From contig CAMORO010000011.1 in NCBI GenBank assembly GCA_946623875.1, positions 1 to 44,068 of the forward strand: 44,068 nt of DNA, written 5' to 3'. The position numbers and the translations under genes were made by a program. The stretch is from an uncultured Lachnospiraceae bacterium. GTDB taxonomy: Bacteria; Bacillota; Clostridia; Lachnospirales; Lachnospiraceae. Under the pieces are notes generated by a model that did no database searches, was not told the origin of the DNA, and saw only the letters and a program-made list of their open reading frames with translations. How positions within the stretch are numbered: the stretch's first letter is position 1; the number at the start of each line of letters is the position of its first letter. Positions 1 to 8,760 of the stretch are shown here, piece by piece.

Positions 1-1
1 G

Positions 2-1480
2 ATGCTCCGAGAAGCAGTTTAAGTTAAGGCAGTCGTTCCAGTCGGCACGTCCGATGAGCGGAAGACCGTGAGGTCCCTTGTTGTTAACCGTGAAATCAAA
101 CGATCTCCTAAGGTGTTCCATAAGTGTTGTGGCAACACTCATATCATTATCGTAAGGTACGTTTTCTTTAAGTATTGATATATCGCCGGTCTCGCGGACG
201 TAAGCAGATACACCTGCTATAAGCCACAGCGGATCATCATTGAAGCCGGAACCGATGTCGGAATTACCGCGTTTGGTAAGCGGCTGATACTGATGATATG
301 CGCTTCCGTTTTGGAACTGTGTTGAAGCGATATCGATTATACGCTCTCTGGCGCGTTCGGGAATAAGGTGAACGAAGCCGAGAAGATCCTGGTTCGAATC
401 CCTGAAGCCCATGCCCCTGCCTATTCCGGATTCGTAATAAGAAGCGGAACGGCTCATGTTGAAGGTGACCATACACTGGTACTGGTTCCAGATGTTTACC
501 ATGCGGTTTACCTTGTCGTTGTTTGACTCCAGCGTATATATGCTGAGGAGGTTGGTCCAGTAATCCTTAAGCTCCTTAAAGGCTTTATCAACATCATCAT
601 CTGACTTATATTTGGCAAGAAGCCTGTCGGACGGGGTCTTCTTAATTACGTTTTTGCTCTCCCATTTGTCATCGACAGGGTTTTCGCAGTAACCGAGAAC
701 GAAGATGAAGGACTTTGACTCACCCGGTTCAAGGGTTACATTTATCTGATGAACCGCAACAGGTGACCAGCCGTGAGCAATGGAATCAGTACATTTTCCG
801 TTCTCAACAGCTTCGGGATTGCTGTTGTCGCGATATGCTCCGAGGAAGTTCTCGCGCTGGGTATCAAATCCGTCTATGGATGTGTTTACCGAGAAAACAG
901 CGTAGTGATTACGACGCTCCCTGTACTCGGTCTTATGATATATCGTGGAACCGATGACCTCGACCTCGCCGGTTGAGAAGTTACGCTGGAAGTTCCTTGA
1001 ATCATCATCGGCATTCCAGAGGCACCACTCAACATAGGAAAAGAGTGAAAGCTCCTTCTTTGTATCGGACTCATTTGTGAGGACGACACGGTTGATCTCG
1101 CAGGTATCATTCATCGGAACGAATGCAAGGTTCTCGGCTCTGACTCCGTTCTTTGAAGAAGAGAACCTTGAATAGCCCATTCCGTGACGGCATTCGTATG
1201 AATCAAGTTCGGTCTTTGAAGGCTGCCATCCGATGTTCCATACGCTGTCACCGTCTTTTATATAGTAGTATTTACCGTTGTTATCCGCCGGTACATTGTT
1301 GTAACGGTAACGGGTAAGCCTTAAGAGCTTCGCATCTTTATAGAAAGAATAGCCTCCGCAGGTGTTGCTTACAAGTGAAAAAAAGTCATTGCATCCAAGG
1401 TAGTTGATCCATGGAAGGGGTGTCTTCGGGGTGGTGATAACATATTCCCGGTTCGCATCATCGAAGTATCCGAATTTCAT
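2..1480 (-). CDS. cbpA: Cellobiose phosphorylase (GH94), 3'-truncated by window edge
   Basis: Cytosolic enzyme that splits cellobiose with phosphate into alpha-glucose 1-phosphate and glucose. The visible 493 residues begin [18 protein letters not shown] and continue with the [33 protein letters not shown] and [20 protein letters not shown] blocks typical of GH94 cellobiose phosphorylases. The window ends just after [12 protein letters not shown], the block that carries the catalytic acid Asp in this family. About 320 residues of a usual ~810 lie outside. The start is set by the ribosome site AGAAAGGATG just upstream. It is divergent from a LacI regulator, and a tandem palindromic operator lies in its leader. 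Next to a 2-epimerase it may process cellobiose made from Glc-Man units. Family call is very secure; cellobiose rather than a longer substrate rests on full-length resemblance from the first residue. Confidence 0.95.
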   Translation of the reverse strand, partial: MKFGYFDDANREYVITTPKTPLPWINYLGCNDFFSLVSNTCGGYSFYKDAKLLRLTRYRYNNVPADNNGKYYYIKDGDSVWNIGWQPSKTELDSYECRHGMGYSRFSSSKNGVRAENLAFVPMNDTCEINRVVLTNESDTKKELSLFSYVEWCLWNADDDSRNFQRNFSTGEVEVIGSTIYHKTEYRERRNHYAVFSVNTSIDGFDTQRENFLGAYRDNSNPEAVENGKCTDSIAHGWSPVAVHQINVTLEPGESKSFIFVLGYCENPVDDKWESKNVIKKTPSDRLLAKYKSDDDVDKAFKELKDYWTNLLSIYTLESNNDKVNRMVNIWNQYQCMVTFNMSRSASYYESGIGRGMGFRDSNQDLLGFVHLIPERARERIIDIASTQFQNGSAYHQYQPLTKRGNSDIGSGFNDDPLWLIAGVSAYVRETGDISILKENVPYDNDMSVATTLMEHLRRSFDFTVNNKGPHGLPLIGRADWNDCLNLNCFSEH

Positions 1481-1550
1481 AATGAGTACCATCCTTTCTG
1501 ATATGTATGTCTGGGTTTGGTGTGGGCGGTTAATGTTGAAATGTCCGTCC

Positions 1551-1574
1551 ATTTACGTAAACGTTTAAGTAAAA
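1551..1574. promoter_or_regulatory. Tandem palindromic operator in the cellobiose phosphorylase leader
   Basis: Two adjacent 12-base palindromes, ATTTACGTAAAC (1551-1562) and GTTTAAGTAAAA (1563-1574), together form a larger near-palindrome centred on AACGTT. It lies roughly 22-45 bases downstream of the predicted phosphorylase start, where a bound repressor would block elongation. The half-element recurs upstream of other genes in the window. The adjacent LacI regulator is a candidate binder but this is not shown. Confidence 0.55.
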
Positions 1575-1602
1575 CGGCAAAAAAAATAAAACTTCTATCG
1601 TG

Positions 1603-1631
1603 ATTATACATCATGGGATTTATGCTGGCAA
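1603..1631 (-). promoter_or_regulatory. Promoter of the cellobiose phosphorylase gene
   Basis: On the minus strand, TTGCCA (1631-1626) and a perfect TATAAT (1608-1603) are separated by 17 bases. Transcription would start near 1596 and run into the phosphorylase gene with a leader of about 115 bases. Confidence 0.7.
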
Positions 1632-1662
1632 TAATTTTTTTATGAAAATTTTAAAGCATTTC

Positions 1663-1715
1663 TTGATTATTCAAAAATCCCATTGTATATTAGATGTGTT
1701 GATTATACAAATGGG
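1663..1715 (+). promoter_or_regulatory. Promoter and inverted repeat before the first LacI gene
   Basis: TTGATT (1663-1668) and TATATT (1686-1691) are 17 bases apart. An imperfect inverted repeat encloses the -10 and start: CCCATTGTATA (1679-1689) against TATACAAATGGG (1704-1715). This is a plausible autoregulatory operator. Confidence 0.5.
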
Positions 1716-1761
1716 ACAGTAAGAACAGTCCCCCTTATGACAAATCACAAGAGGGTATGAA

Positions 1762-2778
1762 ATGGTTTCTTTAAAGGATATTGCACAGAAGTGCGGTGTG
1801 TCGATAGCAACTGTATCCAAGTCTCTTAACGATCTTAATGATGTGAGTGTGGAAACGAAGGAAAGGATCAAGCAGGTGGCCCGGGAAATGGGCTACTTTC
1901 CCAATTCGTCCGCCAGAGCGCTCAAGACCAACCGTACGCACAATATAGGAGTGCTGTTTGTTGATCAGTCGCAGAGCGGACTTACGCATGATTATTTCTC
2001 GCAGGTGCTTGACAGCTTCAAGCGTACGGTGGAACTCAGGGGATATGATATAACATTCATTAATTCAACTCAAAGTAACGGCATGACTTATCTGGAACAC
2101 AGCCGTTACAGGGGCGTGGACGGTATAGTGATCGCCTGTGTTGATTTCTCCGATCCTCAGGTCATCGAGCTGGTCAATTGCGATATTCCGGTTGTTACGA
2201 TAGATCATGTATTTGATTACAGGATAGCGGTTCTGTCCGACAACATCCAGGGAATGCATGACCTTGTCGAATATGCTTACGCCAAGGGCCATCGAAAGAT
2301 AGCGTACATTACCGGAGAGGATACGATGGTAACAAGGAATCGTGTAGGAAGTTTTATCAGGAGTCTGGAGAAGCATCTTGTAGTGACAAAGGATGAATAT
2401 ATCAAAAAGTCATCATACAGGAATCCCGACAAGGCATATATGTTTACGAAAGAGCTTCTCAATCTTAAGGATCCTCCCACACTTATCATGTATCCCGATG
2501 ATTACTCTGCAGTAGGAGGCTACAATGCCATAAGGGATGAAGGTCTGAAGGTGCCTGATGATATTTCGATCCTGGGATATGACGGCAGCTATATCTCACA
2601 GATAATAAGTCCGAAGCTGACTACTCTTAAGCAGAATACAGAGGAGATCGGAAAGGTTTCGGCAGGTAAGCTTATCCATCTTATAGAGAATCCCAAGACA
2701 ACACTGATCCAGAGGCTTGTGATCGACGGAATGCTGCTTGAGGGTGAATCTGTTGCCGATATCCGCATGTATGAGTAG
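1762..2778 (+). CDS. LacI-family transcriptional regulator (mannan module, first)
   Basis: A 338-residue LacI/GalR repressor. Residues 1-55 hold the helix-turn-helix and hinge helix (LKDIAQKCGVSIATVSKSL, then GYFPNSSARAL). The rest is a periplasmic-binding-protein-like effector domain with the typical DGIVIA, VPVVTIDH-like and HRKIAYITG blocks and the C-terminal SILGYDGSYISQIISPKLTTL segment. AGAGGG lies 6 bases before the ATG. It sits between the divergent cellobiose phosphorylase and the mannan importer, so control of one or both is likely. The effector is unknown; a manno- or gluco-disaccharide is inferred from context only. A strong terminator follows the gene. Confidence 0.9.
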   Translation: MVSLKDIAQKCGVSIATVSKSLNDLNDVSVETKERIKQVAREMGYFPNSSARALKTNRTHNIGVLFVDQSQSGLTHDYFSQVLDSFKRTVELRGYDITFINSTQSNGMTYLEHSRYRGVDGIVIACVDFSDPQVIELVNCDIPVVTIDHVFDYRIAVLSDNIQGMHDLVEYAYAKGHRKIAYITGEDTMVTRNRVGSFIRSLEKHLVVTKDEYIKKSSYRNPDKAYMFTKELLNLKDPPTLIMYPDDYSAVGGYNAIRDEGLKVPDDISILGYDGSYISQIISPKLTTLKQNTEEIGKVSAGKLIHLIENPKTTLIQRLVIDGMLLEGESVADIRMYE

Positions 2779-2841
2779 GCATTAGGCTCCGGTCAAAGAA
2801 ACAGTAAATATATGTGCTGTTCCAAATAGTTAATTCAAGTT

Positions 2842-2871
2842 ATTTAGGTAATTGATATAATTTAAGTAAAT
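2842..2871. promoter_or_regulatory. Pair of ATTTARGTAA-type palindromes downstream of the first LacI gene
   Basis: ATTTAGGTAATT (2842-2853) and ATTTAAGTAAAT (2860-2871) flank TATAAT (2856-2861). The second 12-mer recurs exactly at 40366-40377 upstream of the GH36 gene. The site directly abuts the terminator at 2873. Confidence 0.45.
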
Positions 2872-2872
2872 T

Positions 2873-2907
2873 AACACCGTATCGGGTCAAACGATACGGT
2901 GTTTTAT
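2873..2907 (+). terminator. Rho-independent terminator after the first LacI gene
   Basis: Perfect 12-base stem, AACACCGTATCG (2873-2884) with CGATACGGTGTT (2892-2903), a 7-base loop and a T-rich tail TTTTATT. It isolates the LacI gene from the importer operon. Confidence 0.9.
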
Positions 2908-2977
2908 TGTGCCTTTTGTGACGAGGAAGAGGATTGTTTTGGTATTTTTGGACAAAAAACAAAGCGGATATTTGTGA

Positions 2978-3052
2978 ATTAGGTAAAAATGCACATGAGA
3001 TTAAGAAAAACTATTGACTAATTAAAGTAATGAGATATACTTGAATTAAGTT
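2978..3052 (+). promoter_or_regulatory. Promoter and operator-like sites of the mannan importer operon
   Basis: TTGACT (3014-3019) and TATACT (3036-3041) are 16 bases apart, giving a start near 3048. An ATTAAAGTAAT element (3021-3031) occupies the spacer, ATTAGGTAAA (2978-2987) lies upstream, and ATTAAGTTAAA follows at about 3045. The rest of the 325-base gene-free stretch 2779-3103 holds the terminator and palindromes listed separately; 2908-2977 shows nothing recognisable. Confidence 0.7.
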
Positions 3053-3103
3053 AAAACACTTAACCGAACTTAAACGAATTTCAAAATTAAAGGAGGAATT
3101 ATT

Positions 3104-4585
3104 ATGAAGTATAAGAAAGTAATGGCTATCTGTCTTGCATCGGCAATGACTTTCTCGCTTGCAGCCTGCGGTGGTGCACCCGCACCCGCTCCGGCAGCGG
3201 AAGCAGCAGAGGAAACATCTGAGGAAGCAACAGATGAGCCGGCAGAAGAAGAGGCAGAGGAAGAAGCAACTGAAGAAGAGGAGGCAGCCGATACCGAGGA
3301 CGCAGCGGTGGATAACGGCGAAATTCCTACTTATACGCAGCTTGATCTCAGTAAGTACGGTGATGCGGAAGCAACGATCAAGTTCCTTCATCACAAGACA
3401 GACCGTGCAGAAGACGGAACAATGGATAAGATGGTAGCGGAATTCAACAAGGAGTTCCCTAACATCAAGGTGGAGATGGAAGCAGTTACGGATTACGCAG
3501 AGGATTCACTCCTTCGCCTTTCGACAGGTGACTGGGGCGACATCATGTTCATTCCCGCTGTTGACAAGGTTGACTTGGCTGAGTACTTCATGCCTTTTGA
3601 CTCATTAAGTGAGCTTTCCAAGGAGCTTAACTTCGTAGATAACTGGGAGTTCGACGGCAAGTGCTACGGTATCCCTTACATGGCCAACGCTCAGGGCGTT
3701 CTTTACAATAAGGCTGTATTTGAAGAAGCAGGCATCAAGGATCTTCCGAAGACACCTACCGAATTCCTCGATGACCTTAAGCTTATCAAGGACAATACTG
3801 ACGCTATCCCTCTTTACACCAACTATGCAGCAGGCTGGACGATGGGTGCATGGGATGCTTACATAGGTATAGTATCAAACGGTGATGATACATTTATGCA
3901 GCAGAAGTTCGCTCATACCGCAGATCCGTTTGCCGATCCCGGTGATGACACAGGTATCTACAACCTTTACAGGATACTGTATGACGCAGTTGCAAATGGT
4001 CTTATCGAAGATGACTACACAACAACCGACTGGGAGAGCTGCAAGGGTATGCTTAACAGAGGTGAGATAGGAACAATGGTTCTTGGTTCATGGGCATATG
4101 CACAGATGCAGGAAGCAGGAGACACTCCCGAAAATGTAGGATATATGCCTTTCCCTATGACTGTGGGTGGAACACAGTATGTATCTGCAGGCGGTGACTA
4201 CAACTATGCTATCAATATCAATTCTTCGGATGAGAACAAGCTGGCTTCACTTATCTTTGTTAAGTGGATGGTTGAGAAGTCAGACTGGTGCTTTAATGAA
4301 GGCGGATATACCGTAGTTAAGGATGGCAAGAATCCTGAGATGTATGCTGCATTTGACGGATGTACGGTTCTTTCGGATCAGCCGGCCAAGGCAGGTGAGG
4401 AGACACTTCTTAACGATATCAATGCAGAGTCAGAACTTTCGTTCAATGCAGGCGGTAATGACAAGGTTCAGAGAATTGTTGAAGAAGCAGCTACAGGCGG
4501 AGATTCACTTGATGATATCTACGCTGAGTGGACACAGAAGTGGAACGATGCTCAGGAAGAGCTTGGAGTTTCCGTAGATTTCTGA
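3104..4585 (+). CDS. ABC sugar-binding lipoprotein (mannan importer)
   Basis: A 493-residue solute-binding protein of the MalE/UgpB cluster. A signal peptide ends in the lipobox LAAC with lipidated Cys22. It is followed by an Ala/Pro stretch and then an unusually acidic linker (about residues 33-70, mostly Glu, Ala and Thr). The mature domain shows FNKEFPNIKVE, GDWGDIMFIP, GIPYMANAQGVLYNKAVFEE and MNRGEIGTMVLGSWA. AGGAGG lies 7 bases before the ATG. Two permease genes follow after a hairpin. It presents oligosaccharide to the permeases at the outer face. A manno-oligosaccharide ligand is inferred from the neighbouring beta-mannosidase and mannobiose epimerase. A paralog lies at 36260. Confidence 0.92.
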   Translation: MKYKKVMAICLASAMTFSLAACGGAPAPAPAAEAAEETSEEATDEPAEEEAEEEATEEEEAADTEDAAVDNGEIPTYTQLDLSKYGDAEATIKFLHHKTDRAEDGTMDKMVAEFNKEFPNIKVEMEAVTDYAEDSLLRLSTGDWGDIMFIPAVDKVDLAEYFMPFDSLSELSKELNFVDNWEFDGKCYGIPYMANAQGVLYNKAVFEEAGIKDLPKTPTEFLDDLKLIKDNTDAIPLYTNYAAGWTMGAWDAYIGIVSNGDDTFMQQKFAHTADPFADPGDDTGIYNLYRILYDAVANGLIEDDYTTTDWESCKGMLNRGEIGTMVLGSWAYAQMQEAGDTPENVGYMPFPMTVGGTQYVSAGGDYNYAININSSDENKLASLIFVKWMVEKSDWCFNEGGYTVVKDGKNPEMYAAFDGCTVLSDQPAKAGEETLLNDINAESELSFNAGGNDKVQRIVEEAATGGDSLDDIYAEWTQKWNDAQEELGVSVDF

Positions 4586-4633
4586 GAAAGCAATAATTGA
4601 AGATCATTTCCTCCCGGAAAATGATGTTGTTAA

Positions 4634-4659
4634 GGAAGCCGGCTTAAAAACCGGCTTCC
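4634..4659 (+). promoter_or_regulatory. Intercistronic hairpin between binding protein and permease genes
   Basis: Perfect 9-base stem GGAAGCCGG (4634-4642) with CCGGCTTCC (4651-4659) and an A-rich loop, with no T-run after it. Such hairpins often stabilise the binding-protein mRNA end or attenuate permease expression; that role is inferred. Confidence 0.6.
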
Positions 4660-4706
4660 GAAATAAAGAAGGCAAAGTTGTCGGATAAACCAAAGGAGTA
4701 GGTACT

Positions 4707-5645
4707 ATGAGTCCATTAACAAAAACTGCAGGTAGTAAGAATAATCGTACATTTCCCGAATGGTTAAGAAGCAGGGACGGTCAGAAGGTGCTTGTTATGA
4801 TAGCTTTTTTGGTAGTGCCGCTCGTTCTTCTTATGGTATTTACATATATCCCCTTTGCGGAAATGGTTAAATACAGCTTTTACAATATGAAATACATCGG
4901 TGCCAGAAAGTTCGTAGGCTTTAAGAATTACGCCAAGGTCTTTCAAAGAAAGGATTGTTTCGGAGCTTTAAAGCTCTCCCTTTATTACATGGGCGGATCG
5001 GTTATCCAGTTGTCCCTGGCTCTGTATCTTGCAACCATCCTAAGCTTCAAGGTTAAGGGTGGCAGCCTGTTTAAAGGTTTCATGTTCTTTCCTTTTCTTA
5101 TAAACGGTATCGCGATCGGTTTCATTTTTAAGTTTTTTTATACAAGAGGATTTGTGTTTGATACTGTGCTTCAGTGGTGCGGCTTTCAGCTTGACAACCT
5201 GCCCTACTGGCTCAAGGATCGCAGCATAAACAACATTTCCCTTGTGGGTACAAGCGTATGGAGATATTTCGGACAGAATATGGTCCTGTTTATCGGAGCG
5301 ATAATGTCGGTTGACGGCGAGCTGTATGAAGCGGCAATGCTGGATGGAGCCAACAGGTTCCAGCAGTTCAAATACATAATCATGCCGAGTATAAAGACTA
5401 TATTCGTACTGAATGTAATACTTTCGATATCGGGTTCGCTCAGTGCTTTTGAACCGCCCTACGTTATCACGGACGGTGCGAACGGAACCGGAACGTATTT
5501 CGTGGTAATGCACGAGATCGCCCACACACAGCAGAAGGTGGGACTGGCATCCGCCATGGCGGTTGTGCTGCTCCTTATTATCTTCCTGGTAACCATCTTC
5601 CAGAAGCTGTTCTTCAAATATGTATTCAAGGATGGGACGGAGTAA
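4707..5645 (+). CDS. ABC sugar permease, MalF/UgpA type
   Basis: A 312-residue inner-membrane permease with about six hydrophobic segments, the first near residues 29-50. The cytoplasmic EAA loop that docks the ATPase is present from about residue 208 (EAAMLDGANRFQQFKYIIMP). AAAGGAG lies 8 bases before the ATG. It pairs with the next gene to form the channel fed by the upstream lipoprotein. No ATP-binding subunit is encoded in the window, so a shared MsmK/UgpC-type ATPase elsewhere is expected. The mannan specificity comes from context. Confidence 0.93.
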   Translation: MSPLTKTAGSKNNRTFPEWLRSRDGQKVLVMIAFLVVPLVLLMVFTYIPFAEMVKYSFYNMKYIGARKFVGFKNYAKVFQRKDCFGALKLSLYYMGGSVIQLSLALYLATILSFKVKGGSLFKGFMFFPFLINGIAIGFIFKFFYTRGFVFDTVLQWCGFQLDNLPYWLKDRSINNISLVGTSVWRYFGQNMVLFIGAIMSVDGELYEAAMLDGANRFQQFKYIIMPSIKTIFVLNVILSISGSLSAFEPPYVITDGANGTGTYFVVMHEIAHTQQKVGLASAMAVVLLLIIFLVTIFQKLFFKYVFKDGTE

Positions 5646-5701
5646 ACCATGCAGTACAGCATCAGTTGGCGTGATGCTTTGAATGAAGAAAGGAAAGAGA
5701 T

Positions 5702-6550
5702 ATGAGTGTAACAGAAAAAGCAGGTAAATACGTGTTGATATTTCTTAAATATTTTTCACTGGTGTTCTTCTCGTTCATTGCCCTCCTTCCGGTTGTATCA
5801 TGTGTGATCACGGCATTCAAGACAGATGAGGAATATCAGACCACAAATGTAATGGTCCTGCCGGCCAGTTGGCTTAATTTTGACAATTTCATAAATGCGT
5901 TCAATAAGGCCGGAATGGGACGCGCGTTCATCAACTCAACGATAATACTTATATGTGTACTTTTCTTTTCGACAATTATAGGAACACAGTTGGCATATGT
6001 GCTTAACCGCTTTGCCTTCCCCGGAAATACGCTTATTAGAAATATGTTCCTGTTTGCGTCAATGCTTCCGGGTGTAGCGATGCAGATATCGGTATATGAG
6101 ATAATGTACAAGCTCCATTTCATTAACTCACTGCCGGGATATATTGTCATGATGTGCGGAACCGATGTAATAGCGATATATATCTATATCCAGTTCTTTG
6201 AGAATATCGACGGGGCACTGGATGAGTCGGCGATAGTTGACGGAGCTTCGTATTTCACGATTTTCTACAAGATACTTCTTCCGCTTCTTAAGCCTGCGAT
6301 AGTAACCTCATGCATACTTAAGGGTGTCGGTACTTACAATGAATATTACTGCGCCAATCTGTATCTTCAGGATAAGAAGAACCTGGCTACGGTTGCCACT
6401 TCGTTATATACCTTCGTCGGGCCGCTCGGAAGTAAATACAATCTGATATGTGCAGGTGTTATAATCTCACTTCTTCCGGCACTTATAGTATTCATTACCT
6501 GTCAGAAACAGATTTACTCGGGACTTACTTCGGGAGCGGTTAAAGGATGA
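5702..6550 (+). CDS. ABC sugar permease, MalG/UgpE type
   Basis: A 282-residue permease with about six membrane segments and an EAA-type loop from about residue 175 (ESAIVDGASYFTIFYKILLP). The C-terminus SGLTSGAVKG is the usual ending of MalG-like proteins. It lies 56 bases after the MalF-type gene and has an AAGGAAAGAG ribosome site. It is the second half of the heterodimeric channel of the presumed manno-oligosaccharide importer. No terminator is obvious before the next promoter. Confidence 0.93.
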   Translation: MSVTEKAGKYVLIFLKYFSLVFFSFIALLPVVSCVITAFKTDEEYQTTNVMVLPASWLNFDNFINAFNKAGMGRAFINSTIILICVLFFSTIIGTQLAYVLNRFAFPGNTLIRNMFLFASMLPGVAMQISVYEIMYKLHFINSLPGYIVMMCGTDVIAIYIYIQFFENIDGALDESAIVDGASYFTIFYKILLPLLKPAIVTSCILKGVGTYNEYYCANLYLQDKKNLATVATSLYTFVGPLGSKYNLICAGVIISLLPALIVFITCQKQIYSGLTSGAVKG

Positions 6551-6613
6551 TAGAAAAATATGAGTCCTCTTTGCCTGAATGGTTGAAAATACTGAACGAA
6601 AACGATTAAAATT

Positions 6614-6661
6614 TTTTACTTAAACATTGAACAGGTAACCTAATAGGTGTACAATGGGATT
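6614..6661 (+). promoter_or_regulatory. Promoter of the LacI-fructokinase-mannosidase operon
   Basis: TTGAAC (6627-6632) and TACAAT (6650-6655) are 17 bases apart. TTTTACTTAAAC (6614-6625), a copy of the recurring palindrome, abuts the -35. ATGGGATT (6654-6661) overlaps the -10/start region; its complement AATCCCAT occurs in the first LacI promoter. The leader to the ATG is about 120 bases. Confidence 0.65.
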
Positions 6662-6783
6662 AACGTATCGTAACTTAATTTCGTTTCGGTAGACATGAAA
6701 AAGGTACTTGATAAAGAAGGCTGCCGCGGATACATCAAGTTAAGGTGATGTCATGTCTTACGGCAGGTGGTGGGAGGACAGAA

Positions 6784-7788
6784 ATGATTAGAAAAAGCGT
6801 AACAATGAGTGACGTTGCAAAGGAACTCGGAGTCAGCACGGTTTCGGTATCAAAGGCACTTACGGGGAAAGATGGGGTGAGTGCATCGGTAAGAGAAGCC
6901 ATATTAAAGAAAGCCGAAGAGATGGGATACCGTTATACAGGTTCCAAGAAAGAACCGGAGAGGGAGCATCACAATATCGGTATCATAATAAGTGAACATT
7001 TCATATCAAAGGATGCGTATTACAGCCGGCTGTATGAAAAGACCATGATGATGATGGCTGATGAAAAGCAGATAGGGCTGCTCGAGATCATAAAGAAGGA
7101 CGCGCAAAAGAACCTTCAGCCGCCTGTGCTCATGACTTCGGAACAGATAGAGGGAGTGATAGTGCTCGGACAGATGTCGAAGAAATACCTGAGTATGCTC
7201 CGCAAATTCGGGCTGCCGATCCTGTATATGGATTTCTATGATGAGGATATAAGAGAGGATTCGGTCATTTCGGACAGTGTTTTCGGTTCGGGCCTGCTTA
7301 CAAATTATCTTATACATAAAGGACATGAGAGAATAGCATTTGTAGGAAGCATAAGAAGTACCAGCAGCATAATGGACAGATACATCGGTTATTACCGTGC
7401 GATGTTGACAGCAGGCCTTGCGGTTGAAGAGGGATGGCTTATTGAGGACCGTAACGAAGAAGGAGACAGGATAGTTCCCATTCTTCCTTCGAATATGCCG
7501 ACAGCTTTTGTCTGCAATTCGGATGCAACAGCTTTCGAACTGGTAAAACAGCTGCAGGGTATGGGATATAACGTTCCGGGAGATATATCGGTAGTCGGGT
7601 TTGATAATTTTATATATTCGGAAATGAGTACACCCAAGATTACAACCTATGGTGTGGATACGGATGCACTTGCTTTGAATACAATAAGGATAATGCTTGA
7701 AAAGCTTGAGAACAGTGATTATTCGGTTGGCCGTGTCCTGATCCCCGGAACTATGGTTGAGAGAGAGTCTGTAAAGGAACTTAAGTAA
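6784..7788 (+). CDS. LacI-family transcriptional regulator (mannan module, second)
   Basis: A 334-residue LacI/GalR protein. The helix-turn-helix (MSDVAKELGVSTVSVSKALTG) sits at residues 8-28, and the effector domain ends with ISVVGFDNFIYSEMSTPKITT. The ATG at 6784 is chosen over an upstream in-frame GTG (6745) because GGGAGG (6772-6777) is spaced 6 bases from it. It is the first gene of an operon with fructokinase, beta-mannosidase and the isomerase-epimerase fusion, so it most likely controls that operon. It is only distantly similar to the first LacI protein, so two separate effectors are possible. Confidence 0.9.
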   Translation: MIRKSVTMSDVAKELGVSTVSVSKALTGKDGVSASVREAILKKAEEMGYRYTGSKKEPEREHHNIGIIISEHFISKDAYYSRLYEKTMMMMADEKQIGLLEIIKKDAQKNLQPPVLMTSEQIEGVIVLGQMSKKYLSMLRKFGLPILYMDFYDEDIREDSVISDSVFGSGLLTNYLIHKGHERIAFVGSIRSTSSIMDRYIGYYRAMLTAGLAVEEGWLIEDRNEEGDRIVPILPSNMPTAFVCNSDATAFELVKQLQGMGYNVPGDISVVGFDNFIYSEMSTPKITTYGVDTDALALNTIRIMLEKLENSDYSVGRVLIPGTMVERESVKELK

Positions 7789-7815
7789 TCATTATACATT
7801 GAAAGGATTGATAAT

Positions 7816-8760
7816 ATGAGAATACTATGCATAGGTGAAATGCTGATCGATTTTACGCCTGTTCCGGATATGCCGGGTACTTATACGGCCAATCCGGGAG
7901 GAGCTCCTGCCAATGTGGCTGTAAGTGTTGCAAGGAACGGAGTGGAGGCGGGCTTCCTTGGTAAGCTTGGAAATGATGATTTCGGAAGGCTGCTTGTCAA
8001 CACACTTAAGAAAGACAATGTAAGGATGCCGGTAGAGGAACTTACGGATGAAGCAACGACTACTCTTGCGTTTGTGACGCTGGACGAAACGGGTGACCGC
8101 TCATTCACTTTTGCGAGGAAGCCGGGCGCCGATCTGCTGCTTGGGAAGGATGATGTGGACAGGGTTGACTTCACCGAATGGGATATGGTGCATGCGGGCT
8201 CTGTGAGCCAGTCGGGACTGCCTGAAAGGGATGCCGTGCTTGAGGCTCTTAAGAAGGCGAAGGAGAACGGTAAGCTCGTAAGCTTCGACATTAATTACAG
8301 GGAGAATATCTGGAGTGTTGAAGCCTGTAAAAAAGAGGTTGAGAAGGTGCTTCCGTATGTGGATCTTCTTAAGATATCGGAAGAAGAGCTTATGTTTGTC
8401 GGTGGAGAGGAAAACATAAGTGCTTTTATGAAGGACAACGGAATTACGGTTTTAGTTCTTACAAGAGGCGGTGAAGGCGCAGGTATTTACTTCGGTGATG
8501 AGATTATCAATGTTCCTTCGATGAAGGTTCCGGTTACGGATACAACCGGTGCGGGCGATGCTTACTGGGGAGGTTTTCTTTCAAGCCTCTTAAGCCAGGG
8601 AGTCGGCAGTACTTTGGATATCACCGCGGATAAGCTTGAAAAGGCGGGCAGATACGGTGCGGTATCAGGTGGTCTGTGTATTCAGAAGCCCGGCGGGATC
8701 CCTGCATTGCCGACAAAGGAAGAGATCGAAAGATATTTAAGTATGGAGAAACTGAAATGA
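7816..8760 (+). CDS. Fructokinase, PfkB/ribokinase family
   Basis: A 314-residue cytosolic sugar kinase expected to convert fructose and ATP to fructose 6-phosphate. N-terminal GEMLIDF and GGAPANVAVSVAR match the substrate-binding signature. The C-terminal DTTGAGDAYWGGF holds the catalytic base Asp248 and the anion hole. FARKPGADLLL and SFDINYRENIW are characteristic of fructokinases rather than ribokinase or KDG kinase. It starts 27 bases after the LacI stop and its own stop overlaps the next start (ATGA). Placed beside a mannose isomerase, it would complete a mannose-fructose-fructose 6-phosphate route, which is an inference. A different ketose or aldose substrate cannot be excluded. Confidence 0.88.
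   Translation: MRILCIGEMLIDFTPVPDMPGTYTANPGGAPANVAVSVARNGVEAGFLGKLGNDDFGRLLVNTLKKDNVRMPVEELTDEATTTLAFVTLDETGDRSFTFARKPGADLLLGKDDVDRVDFTEWDMVHAGSVSQSGLPERDAVLEALKKAKENGKLVSFDINYRENIWSVEACKKEVEKVLPYVDLLKISEEELMFVGGEENISAFMKDNGITVLVLTRGGEGAGIYFGDEIINVPSMKVPVTDTTGAGDAYWGGFLSSLLSQGVGSTLDITADKLEKAGRYGAVSGGLCIQKPGGIPALPTKEEIERYLSMEKLK

Noticed and set aside
3200..3310. Low-complexity GAA/GCA-rich tract as a DNA repeat
   Set aside because: It encodes the acidic linker of a lipoprotein and follows its reading frame, so it is protein low complexity and not an independent repeat.
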